Position numbers and translations under genes: made by a program
In this document: piece after piece, positions 43,251 to 52,341 of the stretch
Layout of the letters: the number at the start of each line of letters is the position of its first letter
Position numbering within the stretch: position 1 is the first letter of the stretch
Source: Syntrophaceae bacterium
GTDB lineage: Bacteria; Desulfobacterota; Syntrophia; Syntrophales; Smithellaceae
Assembly: GCA_009773315.1 (NCBI GenBank)
Contig: WRPE01000004.1
Location: forward strand, 29,261-93,260
Length of the DNA stretch: 64,000 nt
Direction: 5' to 3'
Notes under the pieces: model-generated
What the model was told of the DNA's origin: nothing
Databases searched by the model: none
What the model saw: the letters and a program-made list of their open reading frames with translations, nothing else

Positions 43251-45098
43251 ATGATAAAAATGAACAACACACAGGCTTTGCGCCAATTTCAGGATGATTT
43301 GAAGAGGCAATACGATCCGAAAAAAAAGCTGGTCACGATCTGCGCCGGCACCGGCTGCCGCGGTTACGGCTGTATTAAAGTCAAGGAAGAACTGGAAGCG
43401 GAAATTAAAAAACAAAATATGGATGTGGAAGTCCGCGCCACCGGCTGCTTCGGTTTCTGCGAAAAAGGCCCGCTGGTGATCATCCACCCGGAAAAAATAT
43501 TCTATCAGCAGGTTAAAATCAAAGACGTGCCGGATATTATCTCCAAAACAGTCGCGCAGGGCGACGTGCTGGAAAAGCTGCTCTATCGCGATCCACAGAC
43601 CAATGAAACCGTCATGAAAGAGGAAGACGTTCCGTTTTACAAAAAACAGAATCGTCTGGTTTTCGGCCAAAACGGCCTGATCGATCCCACGCGCATCGAG
43701 GATTACTTAATCCTCGGCGGTTATTCCGCGCTGGCCAAGGCGCTCTCCGGGATGACCCCCGAAGGCGTGATCAGCGAAGTGAAAAAAGCCGGCCTGCGCG
43801 GGCGCGGCGGCGGCGGCTTTCTGGCCGGCATCAAATGGGAAGGATCCCGCAGGGCTCACGGCGAGCCGAAATATGTCATCGGCAACGGCGACGAGGGCGA
43901 TCCCGGCGCATATATGGACCGCAGCCTTATGGAGGGCAATCCTCACAGTGTCATCGAAGGTATGATTATCGGCGCATACGCCATCGGCGCTTCTGAAGGC
44001 TATATTTATGTGAGAAATGAATATCCGCTAGCCGTCATACACCTGACCATGGCGATCGAAAGTGCCCGCGAAGCAGGACTTCTAGGCCGCAATATTCTGG
44101 GTGCTGATTTTTCATTTGACATCAAGATCAGCAAAGGCGGCGGCGCCTTTGTCTGCGGTGAATCTTCCGCTCTGTTTGCCTCTATTGAAGGACGCGCCGG
44201 CGAACCGCGTGCCAAATACGTCCACGCCGTGGAAAAAGGCCTGTGGGACAAACCCACTGTTCTCAATAATGTGGAAACCTGGGCCAACGTCCCGCTCATC
44301 ATCAGCAAAGGAGCGGACTGGTACGCGTCCATCGGTACGGAAAACAGCAAGGGCACCAAAATATTCTCGCTGGTCGGCAAGATCAACAACACAGGGCTCA
44401 TCGAAGTGCCGATGGGCATGACGCTGCGGGAAATCATCTACGGCATGGGCGGCGGCATCCCCAAAGGACGCAAGTTCAAAGCCGTACAGACCGGCGGTCC
44501 TTCCGGCGGCTGTATTCCGGAGAGCCTTCTGGATCTGCAGGTGGATTTCGACAGACTTTACGAAGTCGGCTCCATGATGGGTTCCGGCGGCATGATCGTC
44601 ATGGACGACCGCTCGTGTATGGTCGATGTCGCTAAGTATTTTCTGGCTTTTTTGCAGGAAGAGTCCTGCGGCAAGTGTGTCCCCTGCAGGGAAGGCGTTC
44701 GCCGCATGAGGGAAATCCTCGAGGACATCTGCGCGGGCAAAGGCGAGGAAGGCGACGTGGAACTTTTGGAACATATCTCAACGGGCATCGCGGACGGCTC
44801 ACTTTGCGCTTTAGGCGGCAGCGCCCCCAACCCGGTATTGAGCACGATCAAATATTTCCGGGAAGAGTATGATGCGCATATCAGAGATCACCGCTGTCCG
44901 GCGGGTGTCTGCAAGGCACTCATCACCTACAGCATCGATCCGGAAAAATGCACCGGTTGCGGCCTGTGCATCAAGGTCTGCCCGACACAGGCGGTAAGCG
45001 GTGAAAAGAAGAAAGCTCATACCATTAATAATGATCTTTGCACCCGGTGCGGCGCGTGTATCGAGAGCTGCAAATTTGACGCAATCAACGTGAAGTAA
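43251..45098 (+). CDS. NuoF-like NADH-binding flavoprotein with extra N- and C-terminal iron-sulfur domains
   Basis: A 615-residue protein of the HndC/HydB type. Residues about 1-110 are a thioredoxin-like [2Fe-2S] domain ([10 protein letters not shown], then [10 protein letters not shown]). Residues about 130-520 are the NuoF core with the NADH/FMN site ([16 protein letters not shown]) and the SLBB region. [11 protein letters not shown] holds the N3-type [4Fe-4S]. The C-terminus adds two ferredoxin motifs, [12 protein letters not shown] and [11 protein letters not shown]. This is the NADH-oxidising core of electron-bifurcating enzymes. Here it neighbours POR rather than a hydrogenase. Confidence 0.92.
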   Translation: MIKMNNTQALRQFQDDLKRQYDPKKKLVTICAGTGCRGYGCIKVKEELEAEIKKQNMDVEVRATGCFGFCEKGPLVIIHPEKIFYQQVKIKDVPDIISKTVAQGDVLEKLLYRDPQTNETVMKEEDVPFYKKQNRLVFGQNGLIDPTRIEDYLILGGYSALAKALSGMTPEGVISEVKKAGLRGRGGGGFLAGIKWEGSRRAHGEPKYVIGNGDEGDPGAYMDRSLMEGNPHSVIEGMIIGAYAIGASEGYIYVRNEYPLAVIHLTMAIESAREAGLLGRNILGADFSFDIKISKGGGAFVCGESSALFASIEGRAGEPRAKYVHAVEKGLWDKPTVLNNVETWANVPLIISKGADWYASIGTENSKGTKIFSLVGKINNTGLIEVPMGMTLREIIYGMGGGIPKGRKFKAVQTGGPSGGCIPESLLDLQVDFDRLYEVGSMMGSGGMIVMDDRSCMVDVAKYFLAFLQEESCGKCVPCREGVRRMREILEDICAGKGEEGDVELLEHISTGIADGSLCALGGSAPNPVLSTIKYFREEYDAHIRDHRCPAGVCKALITYSIDPEKCTGCGLCIKVCPTQAVSGEKKKAHTINNDLCTRCGACIESCKFDAINVK

Positions 45099-45112
45099 AG
45101 GTAGGATAAGCC

Positions 45113-45826
45113 ATGGTAAATATGATTATTGACGGAAAAAATATATCGGCGCCGAAAGATACGATGCTCTTGGCAGCGATTCGCGGCGCGGGCATTTCTG
45201 TTCCAACTCTTTGCGCACATGAGGCCGTGTCGCGCTCCGGCTCGTGCAGACTGTGTGTGGTCGAAATCAAGAAAGGCAACCGGTCTCGAATTGTCACATC
45301 CTGTCTCTATGGTGTGGAAGAAGGACTCGTGGTTGACACGAAAAGCGACCGGGTTTTAAATGTGCGACGCCTGGTGATGGAATTGCTGCTGGCGCGCTGC
45401 CCCGAATCCGATGTCCTGCAAAAGATGGCCCTGGAGATGGGCGCGGAACCTCAGCCGCGATTTGTCGCCGACACGGATAAGGGTAAATGCATTTTGTGTC
45501 GTTCCTGCGTGCGCGTTTGTGAAGAGGTGGTTGGTGTAAGCGCCATCGGTCTGTTCGCTCGCGGCTCTCAAAAAACCGTCGGCCCGCCCTTTCATGAACA
45601 ATCGGATGTCTGCATTGGTTGCGGCGCTTGTGTCTATGTCTGCCCCACCGGCCACATTGAAATGATCTCAACCGGCGAAAAACGTAAGATCTGGGGACGC
45701 AGGTTTAAAATGCAGCCCTGTGATAAATGCGGCAAGTTTTTCGCGCCTGTGGATCAACTGAAATATATCAGCAAGAAAACCGGCGTACCTTTCGAGGAAC
45801 TCTCGGTTTGTACGGATTGCCGGTAA
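45113..45826 (+). CDS. NuoG/HndD-N-terminus-like iron-sulfur subunit
   Basis: A 237-residue protein matching the N-terminal Fe-S region of NuoG, but without the molybdopterin-like or hydrogenase domain. It has a plant-type [2Fe-2S] site (C34, then SGSCRLCVVE and a later Cys) and two [4Fe-4S] motifs (CILCRSCVRVCEE, CIGCGACVYVCP). A C-terminal pair of Cys motifs, CDKCG and CTDC, may bind another metal. It is third in the NuoE/F/G-like set. HflX follows 27 bp downstream. Confidence 0.87.
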   Translation: MVNMIIDGKNISAPKDTMLLAAIRGAGISVPTLCAHEAVSRSGSCRLCVVEIKKGNRSRIVTSCLYGVEEGLVVDTKSDRVLNVRRLVMELLLARCPESDVLQKMALEMGAEPQPRFVADTDKGKCILCRSCVRVCEEVVGVSAIGLFARGSQKTVGPPFHEQSDVCIGCGACVYVCPTGHIEMISTGEKRKIWGRRFKMQPCDKCGKFFAPVDQLKYISKKTGVPFEELSVCTDCR

Positions 45827-45853
45827 AGATTATTATACCAAGGAAGGCGCACC

Positions 45854-47527
45854 ATCAATAAAATATTTGGTAACACAGCGGGACTGGGCGCCCAGCAAAT
45901 CAAATCTCTGGAACGTCTCTACCGCCGGGGCATCCCGCCGGAAGCTATAATCAGCAACGATCTGGCACGAGAAATATCCTTTCTTTCCAGCACGCTCAAC
46001 CGGCAAATCGGCTTGCTCATCAACCGCAAGGGTGAGATCAGCATGATTATCCTCGGGGATCACAAAGGCATTTTGATTCCCGATCTTGACGCTTTCCGCG
46101 CGGCATCCACCCGGTTTAAAGGCTTGAGGCTGATTCATACCCATCTCGCAGACGAGGAACTTTCTCCCGAAGACCTGACAGACTTATCACATCTGCGTCT
46201 GGATATGATCGGCGCGCTCCAGGTGCTCGAAGACGGCTCCCCGGGCAAGCTTTTCTGGGCGCATCTGATCCCGGAAAATCCCCAGGGCGATTACTGGCTG
46301 ATCCATGAACCCCAGGAGCCGCACCGGCTTGATCTGAATTTTTTATCCTTCATCGCCGCACTGGAAGATGAATTCGCCAGACAGCAGAAGACGCGCAAAA
46401 TTGACGCGGCGGAAAAAGCTATTCTTGTGCGGGTGGAAAAAAATCCTCTCGCCGGCGCACAAGCCTCCATCGATGAGCTGCAGCAACTGGCCGAGACCTG
46501 CGGCGTCGCTGTATTTGACACACAGATTCAATACCGCCCGCAACCTGATCCGAAATATCTGGTCGGTCGGGGCCGGCTTGCCGCCATTGATTTGCGCGCC
46601 ACGCAAATCGGCGCGAATCTGCTGATCTTCGACCATGAACTGACGCCGGCGCAGGTTCGTTCCATCGGCAATTTCACCGGCCTGAAAATTATCGATCGCA
46701 CCCAGGTGATCCTGGATATCTTCGCAAGGCGCGCCCACAGCCGCGAAGGAAAAATTCAGGTGGAGCTGGCCCAGCTCAAATATCTGCTGCCGCGCCTGAT
46801 GCACAAGGACACGTCGCTCTCCCGGCTGGCGGGCGGCATCGGCGGCTTAGGCCCCGGTGAAACCAAACTGGAAATCGACCGCCGGCGGATTCGCGAACGC
46901 ATCCATCGTCTGGAAAAAGATTTGAAGTCCATCACCAAATCGCGCGGTCAGCGGCGCGGCCGGCGCGAAAGATCCGGTCTGCCGGTCATTTCGATTGTCG
47001 GCTACACCAACGCGGGCAAATCCACGCTGCTCAATACGCTGACGAAAAGCGCCGTGCTGGTGGAAGACAAGCTCTTTGCCACGCTGGATACCAAAAGCGC
47101 CAGACTTCGTTTTCCGCACGATACCGAAGCCATCATCACGGATACAGTGGGTTTTATCCGAAATCTGCCGCAGGAACTGTTCAGCGCCTTTCGGGCGACG
47201 CTCGACGAGCTTCAGGAAGCGGACTTGCTTGTGCACGTGATTGACATCAGCAATGATCAGTTTGAAGAACAAATAACGGCTGTTGAAAACATCCTTGAAG
47301 AGCTGGACATCTCCGGTAAACCAACCATACGGGTTTTGAATAAGGCAGACCGCTTTCACGATCAAGAAGCCCTGCAATTCCTCTGCAAGCGATTTGACGC
47401 GGTGGCCGCTTCAGCGTTGGACAGAACATCTCTTTTCGGACTTTTAGAAAAAATTGAAGCCATCCTGCCCAATACAAACTTTGCAGGACGGGGATTTTGT
47501 GCTAGGAAAGAAGAGGATGAAGACTGA
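45854..47527 (+). CDS. hflX: GTPase HflX with an apparent AUC start codon
   Basis: A 557-residue ribosome-splitting GTPase. G1 is GYTNAGKSTLLN, the switch II region is DTVGFIRNLPQELFSAF, and G4 is NKAD. The N-terminal subdomain NTAGLGAQQIKSLERLYRRG is the family's usual beginning. No ATG, GTG or TTG exists in this frame upstream of TTG 46013, which would cut the conserved N-terminus. The frame is open back to a stop at 45824. An AGGAAGG site at 45841-45847 is spaced 6 bases from ATC at 45854, so AUC is the likely start. The stop TGA lies in a GACTGA repeat unit. Confidence 0.9.
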   Translation: MNKIFGNTAGLGAQQIKSLERLYRRGIPPEAIISNDLAREISFLSSTLNRQIGLLINRKGEISMIILGDHKGILIPDLDAFRAASTRFKGLRLIHTHLADEELSPEDLTDLSHLRLDMIGALQVLEDGSPGKLFWAHLIPENPQGDYWLIHEPQEPHRLDLNFLSFIAALEDEFARQQKTRKIDAAEKAILVRVEKNPLAGAQASIDELQQLAETCGVAVFDTQIQYRPQPDPKYLVGRGRLAAIDLRATQIGANLLIFDHELTPAQVRSIGNFTGLKIIDRTQVILDIFARRAHSREGKIQVELAQLKYLLPRLMHKDTSLSRLAGGIGGLGPGETKLEIDRRRIRERIHRLEKDLKSITKSRGQRRGRRERSGLPVISIVGYTNAGKSTLLNTLTKSAVLVEDKLFATLDTKSARLRFPHDTEAIITDTVGFIRNLPQELFSAFRATLDELQEADLLVHVIDISNDQFEEQITAVENILEELDISGKPTIRVLNKADRFHDQEALQFLCKRFDAVAASALDRTSLFGLLEKIEAILPNTNFAGRGFCARKEEDED

Positions 47528-47575
47528 CCCCCTTGCAGGGGGCGCGAGACTGAAGACTGAAGGCTGAAGATGAAG
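47522..47575. repeat. GACTGA/CCCCCT hairpin minisatellite after hflX
   Basis: GACTGACCCCCTTGCAGGGG, then GCGCGAGACTGAAGACTGAAGG. It is the same unit as in the larger array at 49561-49812. It overlaps the last codons of hflX. Confidence 0.75.
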
Positions 47576-47610
47576 ATGATTGGAGAATACTTTTTAATGG
47601 GAGGATGCTC

Positions 47611-49587
47611 ATGAAACTGTTGCGTACGGTGTTGATTCTTGTCGCAATTTTGTTTTCGACCCATGGCATGGCTGCCGAGAAGTTACTCACTGTCGTGCAT
47701 ACCAACGACATGCACTCTCATTTTCAGGGATTCTCACCGGAAATCGACTATCAACCCTTCAATGTCCATGCCGATAAGACCCTTGGCGGCTGGGCGCGCG
47801 TTGCGACCGTCATTCAAAATACAAAAAAAGAAAGAACCAATCCCGTCCTGGTCGTCGATGCGGGCGATTATACGATGGGGTCTCTCTTCCATATGTTGAT
47901 TCGCGAAGAAGCCTTTGAACTTAGGCTGCTTAAGGCAATGGGCTACGATGCCGTCACGCTGGGCAACCATGAGTTTGATCTCAAGCCCGCGGGACTGGCC
48001 GCCATTCTAAAAACAGCCAAAGCCAAAGGCGGCATGCCCCAAATCGTTCTGGCCAACCCCATCTTTGACCGCAAACAGCCTGTTCTGTCTCAGCTTGAAG
48101 ACACTTTTGCCGAAACGGGCGTGAAGCCCTATACCATTTTGCAGCGCGACGGCCTGAAAATCGGCATCTTCGGCATTATCGGCAAGGATGCCGTTGAAGT
48201 ATCGCCTTTTGCCAAACCGCTGACCTTCCGCGATCCCGTTGAAACGGCGCGCGACATGGTCGATGTGCTGCGCAACAAAGAAAAAGTGGATATCGTCATT
48301 TGCCTGTCGCACGGCGGACTGCGGACCAACCCCAAAAAATCGGAAGACATCATCCTGGCGGAAAAAATCCCGGGCATTGATGTTATTATCAGCGGACACA
48401 CGCACACAAAGCTCGATCAGCCGATTACCGTGGGCTCCACGCTGATCGTTCAGGCCTGGTCATACGGCAGGCAGGTGGGCGTTTTGGATCTGGTCTTAAA
48501 CGACGGCAAGGTCAGCTTGAAAAAATACACGTCCGTCGTCATTAACAGTGCCATTGCGGGTGATAAGCCAATTCAGTCCATAATTGATTCATTCAAGAAA
48601 ACCGTCGATTCGCGGCTGCTGGGGGATCTGAATCTTTCTTATGATAAAGTGATTGCCCAAACAAAATGGGATTTAACAAACACCACCGAGGAGTCACCGC
48701 TCGGCAATTTGCTGGCCGATGCCATCCGCTGGACCGTCAATCAGGCAGATTCGGATCCAAACGATCCGTCAAGCCGCGTGGTGGTCGCCGTTGAATCCAA
48801 CGGCGTCATCCGTGACAATCTGGTGGCGGGGAAAACCGGAAGAATAACCGTAGGCGATTTATTCCGCACCATCCCTCTGGGCATCGGCGCCGATGACACC
48901 ATGGGTTATCCGCTGATCAGCTTCTATCTTTATGGCCATGAAATCAAAAGGGCACTGGAAATCCTGACCAGCGTGAGACCGCTTAAAAATGATGACTACT
49001 ATTTGCAAATCTCCGGCTTACACGTCACTTATAACCCGCACCGGATGATTTTCGACCGCGTGACCCAGATTGAGATAGGCGACGAAAAAACCGGTTTTGC
49101 GCCGCTCGACTACGATCAATCCAATAAAAAGCTCTACCGGGTGGCTGCCAATATCTACAATGCAACTTTTTTAAAGCTGGTTGGTCAATTCACCTATTCC
49201 CTGTTAGACATCGTGCCCAAAGATAAAAACGGCGCGCCCATTGAAAAGCTGTCAGCCGCATTGATAGACGGTAACAAATCGCAGCCGGGCATTCAGGAAC
49301 TTAAACAATGGCAGGGCGTGGTTCAATATGTCCGGTCTTTCGCGGATACGGACGGCAACGGTATTCCGGACATCCCGGAAAAATACAAAGGCAAGCTCGG
49401 GCGCATTGTGGAAAAGCCAAGTTGGAACCCCGTCAATTTAGTATCGCGGGCAACAACACCAACGCTGATTGCGCTGGCCGCACTGCTCATTTTTGTGTTG
49501 TTGATTTTTGCGGTTGGGGTGGTTGTAAGGAAAAAGAAGAAAGACCGAAGGCTGAAGGCCGACCCCCTAAAGGGGGCGCGAGACTGA
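47611..49587 (+). CDS. 5'-nucleotidase/UshA-like exported metallophosphatase with C-terminal membrane anchor
   Basis: A 658-residue protein. The signal peptide is LLRTVLILVAILFSTHGMAA. The metallophosphatase domain has HTNDMHSHF, GNHEFDLKP and SGHTHTKLD metal ligands, and a 5'-nucleotidase C-terminal substrate domain follows (GNLLADAIRW, VVAVESNGVIRDNL). A C-terminal membrane helix (LIALAALLIFVLLIFAVGVV) and basic tail anchor it to the membrane. The start at 47611 has GGGAGG 6 bases upstream. The last 11 residues and stop codon come from the minisatellite. It dephosphorylates nucleotides in the periplasm or a related ester. Confidence 0.87.
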   Translation: MKLLRTVLILVAILFSTHGMAAEKLLTVVHTNDMHSHFQGFSPEIDYQPFNVHADKTLGGWARVATVIQNTKKERTNPVLVVDAGDYTMGSLFHMLIREEAFELRLLKAMGYDAVTLGNHEFDLKPAGLAAILKTAKAKGGMPQIVLANPIFDRKQPVLSQLEDTFAETGVKPYTILQRDGLKIGIFGIIGKDAVEVSPFAKPLTFRDPVETARDMVDVLRNKEKVDIVICLSHGGLRTNPKKSEDIILAEKIPGIDVIISGHTHTKLDQPITVGSTLIVQAWSYGRQVGVLDLVLNDGKVSLKKYTSVVINSAIAGDKPIQSIIDSFKKTVDSRLLGDLNLSYDKVIAQTKWDLTNTTEESPLGNLLADAIRWTVNQADSDPNDPSSRVVVAVESNGVIRDNLVAGKTGRITVGDLFRTIPLGIGADDTMGYPLISFYLYGHEIKRALEILTSVRPLKNDDYYLQISGLHVTYNPHRMIFDRVTQIEIGDEKTGFAPLDYDQSNKKLYRVAANIYNATFLKLVGQFTYSLLDIVPKDKNGAPIEKLSAALIDGNKSQPGIQELKQWQGVVQYVRSFADTDGNGIPDIPEKYKGKLGRIVEKPSWNPVNLVSRATTPTLIALAALLIFVLLIFAVGVVVRKKKKDRRLKADPLKGARD

Positions 49588-49812
49588 AGGTAAAGCTGAT
49601 GCCCCTGCGGGGCACGCGAGACTGAAGACTGACCCCCTGAAGGGGGCGCGAGGCTGAAGACTGAAGACTGAAGACTGAAGACTGAAGACTGAAGACTGAA
49701 GGCTGAAGACCGAAGGCCGACCCCCTGATGACCTAATAACCTGAAGGTTACTCGAGGTCACACGAGGGGGCGCGAGGCTGAAGGTAAAGCTGATGCCCTT
49801 GCGGGGCATATA
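49561..49812. repeat. Complex minisatellite array (GACTGAA units and CCCCCT hairpins)
   Basis: Roughly ten tandem GACTGAA/GGCTGAA heptads occur around 49651-49705. There are several copies of GACCCCCTnnAGGGGGCGCG (49561, 49631 and, split, 49719). The third copy is interrupted by about 40 bp beginning TGACCTAATAACC and ending GAGGTCACACGA, related to 54328-54371. The array overlaps the end of the phosphatase gene. Confidence 0.8.
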
Positions 49813-49833
49813 GAAATAATGAGATAGAGCAGC

Positions 49834-50190
49834 ATGCGGGATCACACAAAATTAAAGGCGTTTGAGTTGGCGGATGAGGTAGTGCTTTTAGTTTATGGTT
49901 TGACGGCTCGCTTCCCGAAAGAAGAGTTATATGGACTGACTTCTCAAATACGGCGAGCAGCGATTTCAGTTCCTTCTAATATCGTGGAAGGTTGCGCACG
50001 CGACAGCCAGGCAGATTACCTGAGGTTCCTTCACATGGCATTCGGCTCATTAAGGGAATTACATTATCAGTTAAGTTTGGCAAAACGGCTGGATTTCCTG
50101 AGCAACGAAAATTTGTTAATTATTGAACCAAAAGTAACTGAAACCGAAAAAGTGCTGAACGGCTTGATCCAAGCCTTAAAAAAAGGATAA
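49834..50190 (+). CDS. Four-helix-bundle protein (23S rRNA-intervening-sequence/Avd-like family)
   Basis: A 118-residue, all-helical protein. The hallmark block TSQIRRAAISVPSNIVEGCA followed by RDSQADYLRFLHMAFGSLRE identifies the S23/IVP family. Relatives include the Avd accessory of diversity-generating retroelements, but no reverse transcriptase is present. The gene is flanked by GGCTGAAGACCGAAGGCC (49701-49718) and its near complement at 50204-50225, so it may be a repeat-bounded cassette. Function is unknown. Confidence 0.85.
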   Translation: MRDHTKLKAFELADEVVLLVYGLTARFPKEELYGLTSQIRRAAISVPSNIVEGCARDSQADYLRFLHMAFGSLRELHYQLSLAKRLDFLSNENLLIIEPKVTETEKVLNGLIQALKKG

Positions 50191-50203
50191 ACTTCATTTT
50201 ATC

Positions 50204-50225
50204 CTTCGGCCTTCGGCCTTCAGCC
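50204..50225. repeat. Inverted GGCCTTCGGCCTTCAGCC repeat
   Basis: CTTCGGCCTTCGGCCTTCAG, the near complement of the GGCTGAAGACCGAAGGCC unit at 49701-49718 on the other side of the four-helix-bundle gene. Confidence 0.7.
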
Positions 50226-50249
50226 TAAAAACCTGAGGTTTTATTATTT

Positions 50250-50810
50250 ATGAACAAAGAATTTATTGAAATCCGATGGCATGGTCGGGGCGGTCAGGGC
50301 GCCATAACAGCGGCAAAGATTGTTGCCGGCGCCGCTTTCATCTCCGGTTATTTAGGAGTGGTTATGGCTCCAACATTTGGCACTGAGCGCAGGGGTGCGC
50401 CGGTCATGACATCCCTGAAGATATCCAGGGAGAAAATATGTGATTTGTCACCCATCCAAACACCCGACATCATTGTGGTTCTTGACTACCTGCTGCTGAA
50501 AGAGGTGGACGTCACTTGCGGTCTCAAGCCCGGCGGAATCATCGTTTTAAACACACCGAAGGCTTTTGAATCCTATAGTTTTAAAGGATACAGTCTTGCA
50601 ACCGCAAATATTACGGCCATATCGGTTGAGGCAGGTCTTCCTCACGGCATGGTCAATACCGGGATCATCGGATCTCTCGAAAAAGCCACAAGTCTTCTGG
50701 GAATTGATGTTCTGATCAAGGGTATTGAAGAAGAATTTCGCACACAAAAGCCTGAAAAGAATTCATTGGCTGCAAAGATTGCCTTTGAACGAACTCGGGT
50801 GAGAGGTTGA
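50250..50810 (+). CDS. 2-oxoacid:ferredoxin oxidoreductase, gamma subunit (cluster 2)
   Basis: A 186-residue paralogue of the 39763 gene, with EIRWHGRGGQGAITAAKIVA and GTERRGAPVMTSLKI. It opens a second gamma-delta-alpha-beta set, suggesting a different 2-oxoacid (for example branched-chain or 2-oxoglutarate) from cluster 1; this is inference. Its stop precedes the delta ATG by 2 bp. Confidence 0.88.
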   Translation: MNKEFIEIRWHGRGGQGAITAAKIVAGAAFISGYLGVVMAPTFGTERRGAPVMTSLKISREKICDLSPIQTPDIIVVLDYLLLKEVDVTCGLKPGGIIVLNTPKAFESYSFKGYSLATANITAISVEAGLPHGMVNTGIIGSLEKATSLLGIDVLIKGIEEEFRTQKPEKNSLAAKIAFERTRVRG

Positions 50811-50812
50811 AA

Positions 50813-51127
50813 ATGGGCACTCGAAATTATCGAAGAAAAACGTCGCATAGTGAAAACGGACCGGGGGACGGTGGAAGGACGGGTTCATGGCGGGTTGAGC
50901 GGCCGGTATTGAACAAAAGCCTCTGCATTCCCTGCAAGAGGAATACCGAGGCCTGTTTCATCTGCTGGCTGTTTTGTCCGGATGTTGTTATCTCCAGAAC
51001 GATACCGCCGAAAATCGATCTGGAATACTGCAAGGGCTGCGGCATCTGCGCTGAAGAATGTCCGACCAGGGCCATTACCATGGTGGACGAGGCGCAATTC
51101 ACAGAAGAAGACAAGGACAAGGAGTAG
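50813..51127 (+). CDS. 2-oxoacid:ferredoxin oxidoreductase, delta subunit (cluster 2), variant Fe-S motif
   Basis: A 104-residue ferredoxin-like subunit. The second motif CKGCGICAEECPTR is standard. The first, CIPCKRNTEACFICWLFCP, has five cysteines and a six-residue insertion between the second and third. The N-terminus is longer and more basic than in cluster 1. The start at 50813 is preferred to a TTG at 50807 because GAGAGG lies 6 bases upstream. Confidence 0.85.
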   Translation: MGTRNYRRKTSHSENGPGDGGRTGSWRVERPVLNKSLCIPCKRNTEACFICWLFCPDVVISRTIPPKIDLEYCKGCGICAEECPTRAITMVDEAQFTEEDKDKE

Positions 51128-51132
51128 GCGCC

Positions 51133-52332
51133 ATGTATATTATAGAAAGCGGAAATGTTGCAGCAGCTCTGGGCGTCAGGCTTTGCCGTGCCAATGTCAT
51201 AGCGGCCTATCCCATCACACCGCAGACTCCTGTAACAGAAAGACTTTCCGAGTATATTGAAGAAGGCTCGATGAAGGCCGAATACGTTCCCGTAGAGAGC
51301 GAACATTCCGCCCTGGCCGTGTGCATAGCCGCATCCTCGACCGGTGCAAGGACTTTCACCGCAACAAGCGCAAACGGGCTTCTCTACATGCACGAACAGA
51401 TCCACTGGGCGGCAGGCGCGAGGCTTCCCCTTGTGATGTGTGTTGTCAACCGGGCCGTAGGCGCTCCATGGAATATCTGGAACGACCACCAGGACTCGAT
51501 TTCACAGCGTGATACCGGCTGGATACAGATGTATTGCTGTGACCACCAGCAGATTCTTGATTCGGTCATCAAAGCCTACTGGCTGGCGGAGAAGGTGAGC
51601 GCCCCGATTATGGTCTGCTATGACGGGTTTATCCTTTCTCACACTTACATGCCGTTTGAAGTGCCCCAGCAGGAAAAGGTCGATGCATTTCTGCCGCCAT
51701 TCCGGCCGGACTATGCGCTTAACCCTGAGGAGCCGGCCAGTCTCAATACCGTGACCCTGCCGGACGTGCGCATAGACGTCCACGGTGAGTTGGCCCATGG
51801 CTATATGGAGATCCGCTATCTGCTTCAGGAAGAACTCAGGACATCGCTTGCCGTCGCCGCGGAAGCAGAAAAAAGGTTTGCCGAAATATTCGGCCGGGGC
51901 GGCGATCCGTATATCGAACCTTATCGTTGCGACGACGCGGACCATATTGCTGTCGGTCTCGGGTCATTAACATATCAGTTAAGGGTTTCCGTTGATGCGT
52001 TAAGAAAAGAAGGCATCAAAGTGGGCGTTATGGGCATTCGCTTTTACCGGCCCTTCCCGGATGCAGCGATTGCCAATGCGCTGAAAGGGAAAAAAGGCGT
52101 TATCGTTTTTGAAAAGGCGCTCAGTTACGGTTATGAAGGCGCGCTGGCCTCGGATTTAAAGTCCGCGCTTTATGAACACTTAGCCGGCACAGGCCATTTA
52201 CCGCTGGTTCAGAATTTTATAGCCGGGATCGGCGGCCGCGAAATCCGGACGGACGATTTGACACAAACCCTCCGCGCTGCGACCCAGAGCAGGATTGCAA
52301 AAGAGCCCACCTGGATTGGGCTTAAGTTATAG
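51133..52332 (+). CDS. 2-oxoacid:ferredoxin oxidoreductase, alpha subunit (cluster 2)
   Basis: A 399-residue paralogue. The start at 51133 has AAGGAG upstream and gives MYIIESGNVAAALGVRLC. AAYPITPQTPVTERL and YVPVESEHSALAVCI are the usual blocks. It is followed by beta after 9 bp. Compared with cluster 1 it differs in the substrate-side loops, consistent with another substrate. Confidence 0.92.
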   Translation: MYIIESGNVAAALGVRLCRANVIAAYPITPQTPVTERLSEYIEEGSMKAEYVPVESEHSALAVCIAASSTGARTFTATSANGLLYMHEQIHWAAGARLPLVMCVVNRAVGAPWNIWNDHQDSISQRDTGWIQMYCCDHQQILDSVIKAYWLAEKVSAPIMVCYDGFILSHTYMPFEVPQQEKVDAFLPPFRPDYALNPEEPASLNTVTLPDVRIDVHGELAHGYMEIRYLLQEELRTSLAVAAEAEKRFAEIFGRGGDPYIEPYRCDDADHIAVGLGSLTYQLRVSVDALRKEGIKVGVMGIRFYRPFPDAAIANALKGKKGVIVFEKALSYGYEGALASDLKSALYEHLAGTGHLPLVQNFIAGIGGREIRTDDLTQTLRAATQSRIAKEPTWIGLKL

Positions 52333-52341
52333 GAGAATCAC

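Noticed and set aside
49834..50190. A diversity-generating retroelement suggested by the Avd-like gene
   Set aside because: No reverse transcriptase, template repeat or variable target gene is seen near either Avd-like gene.
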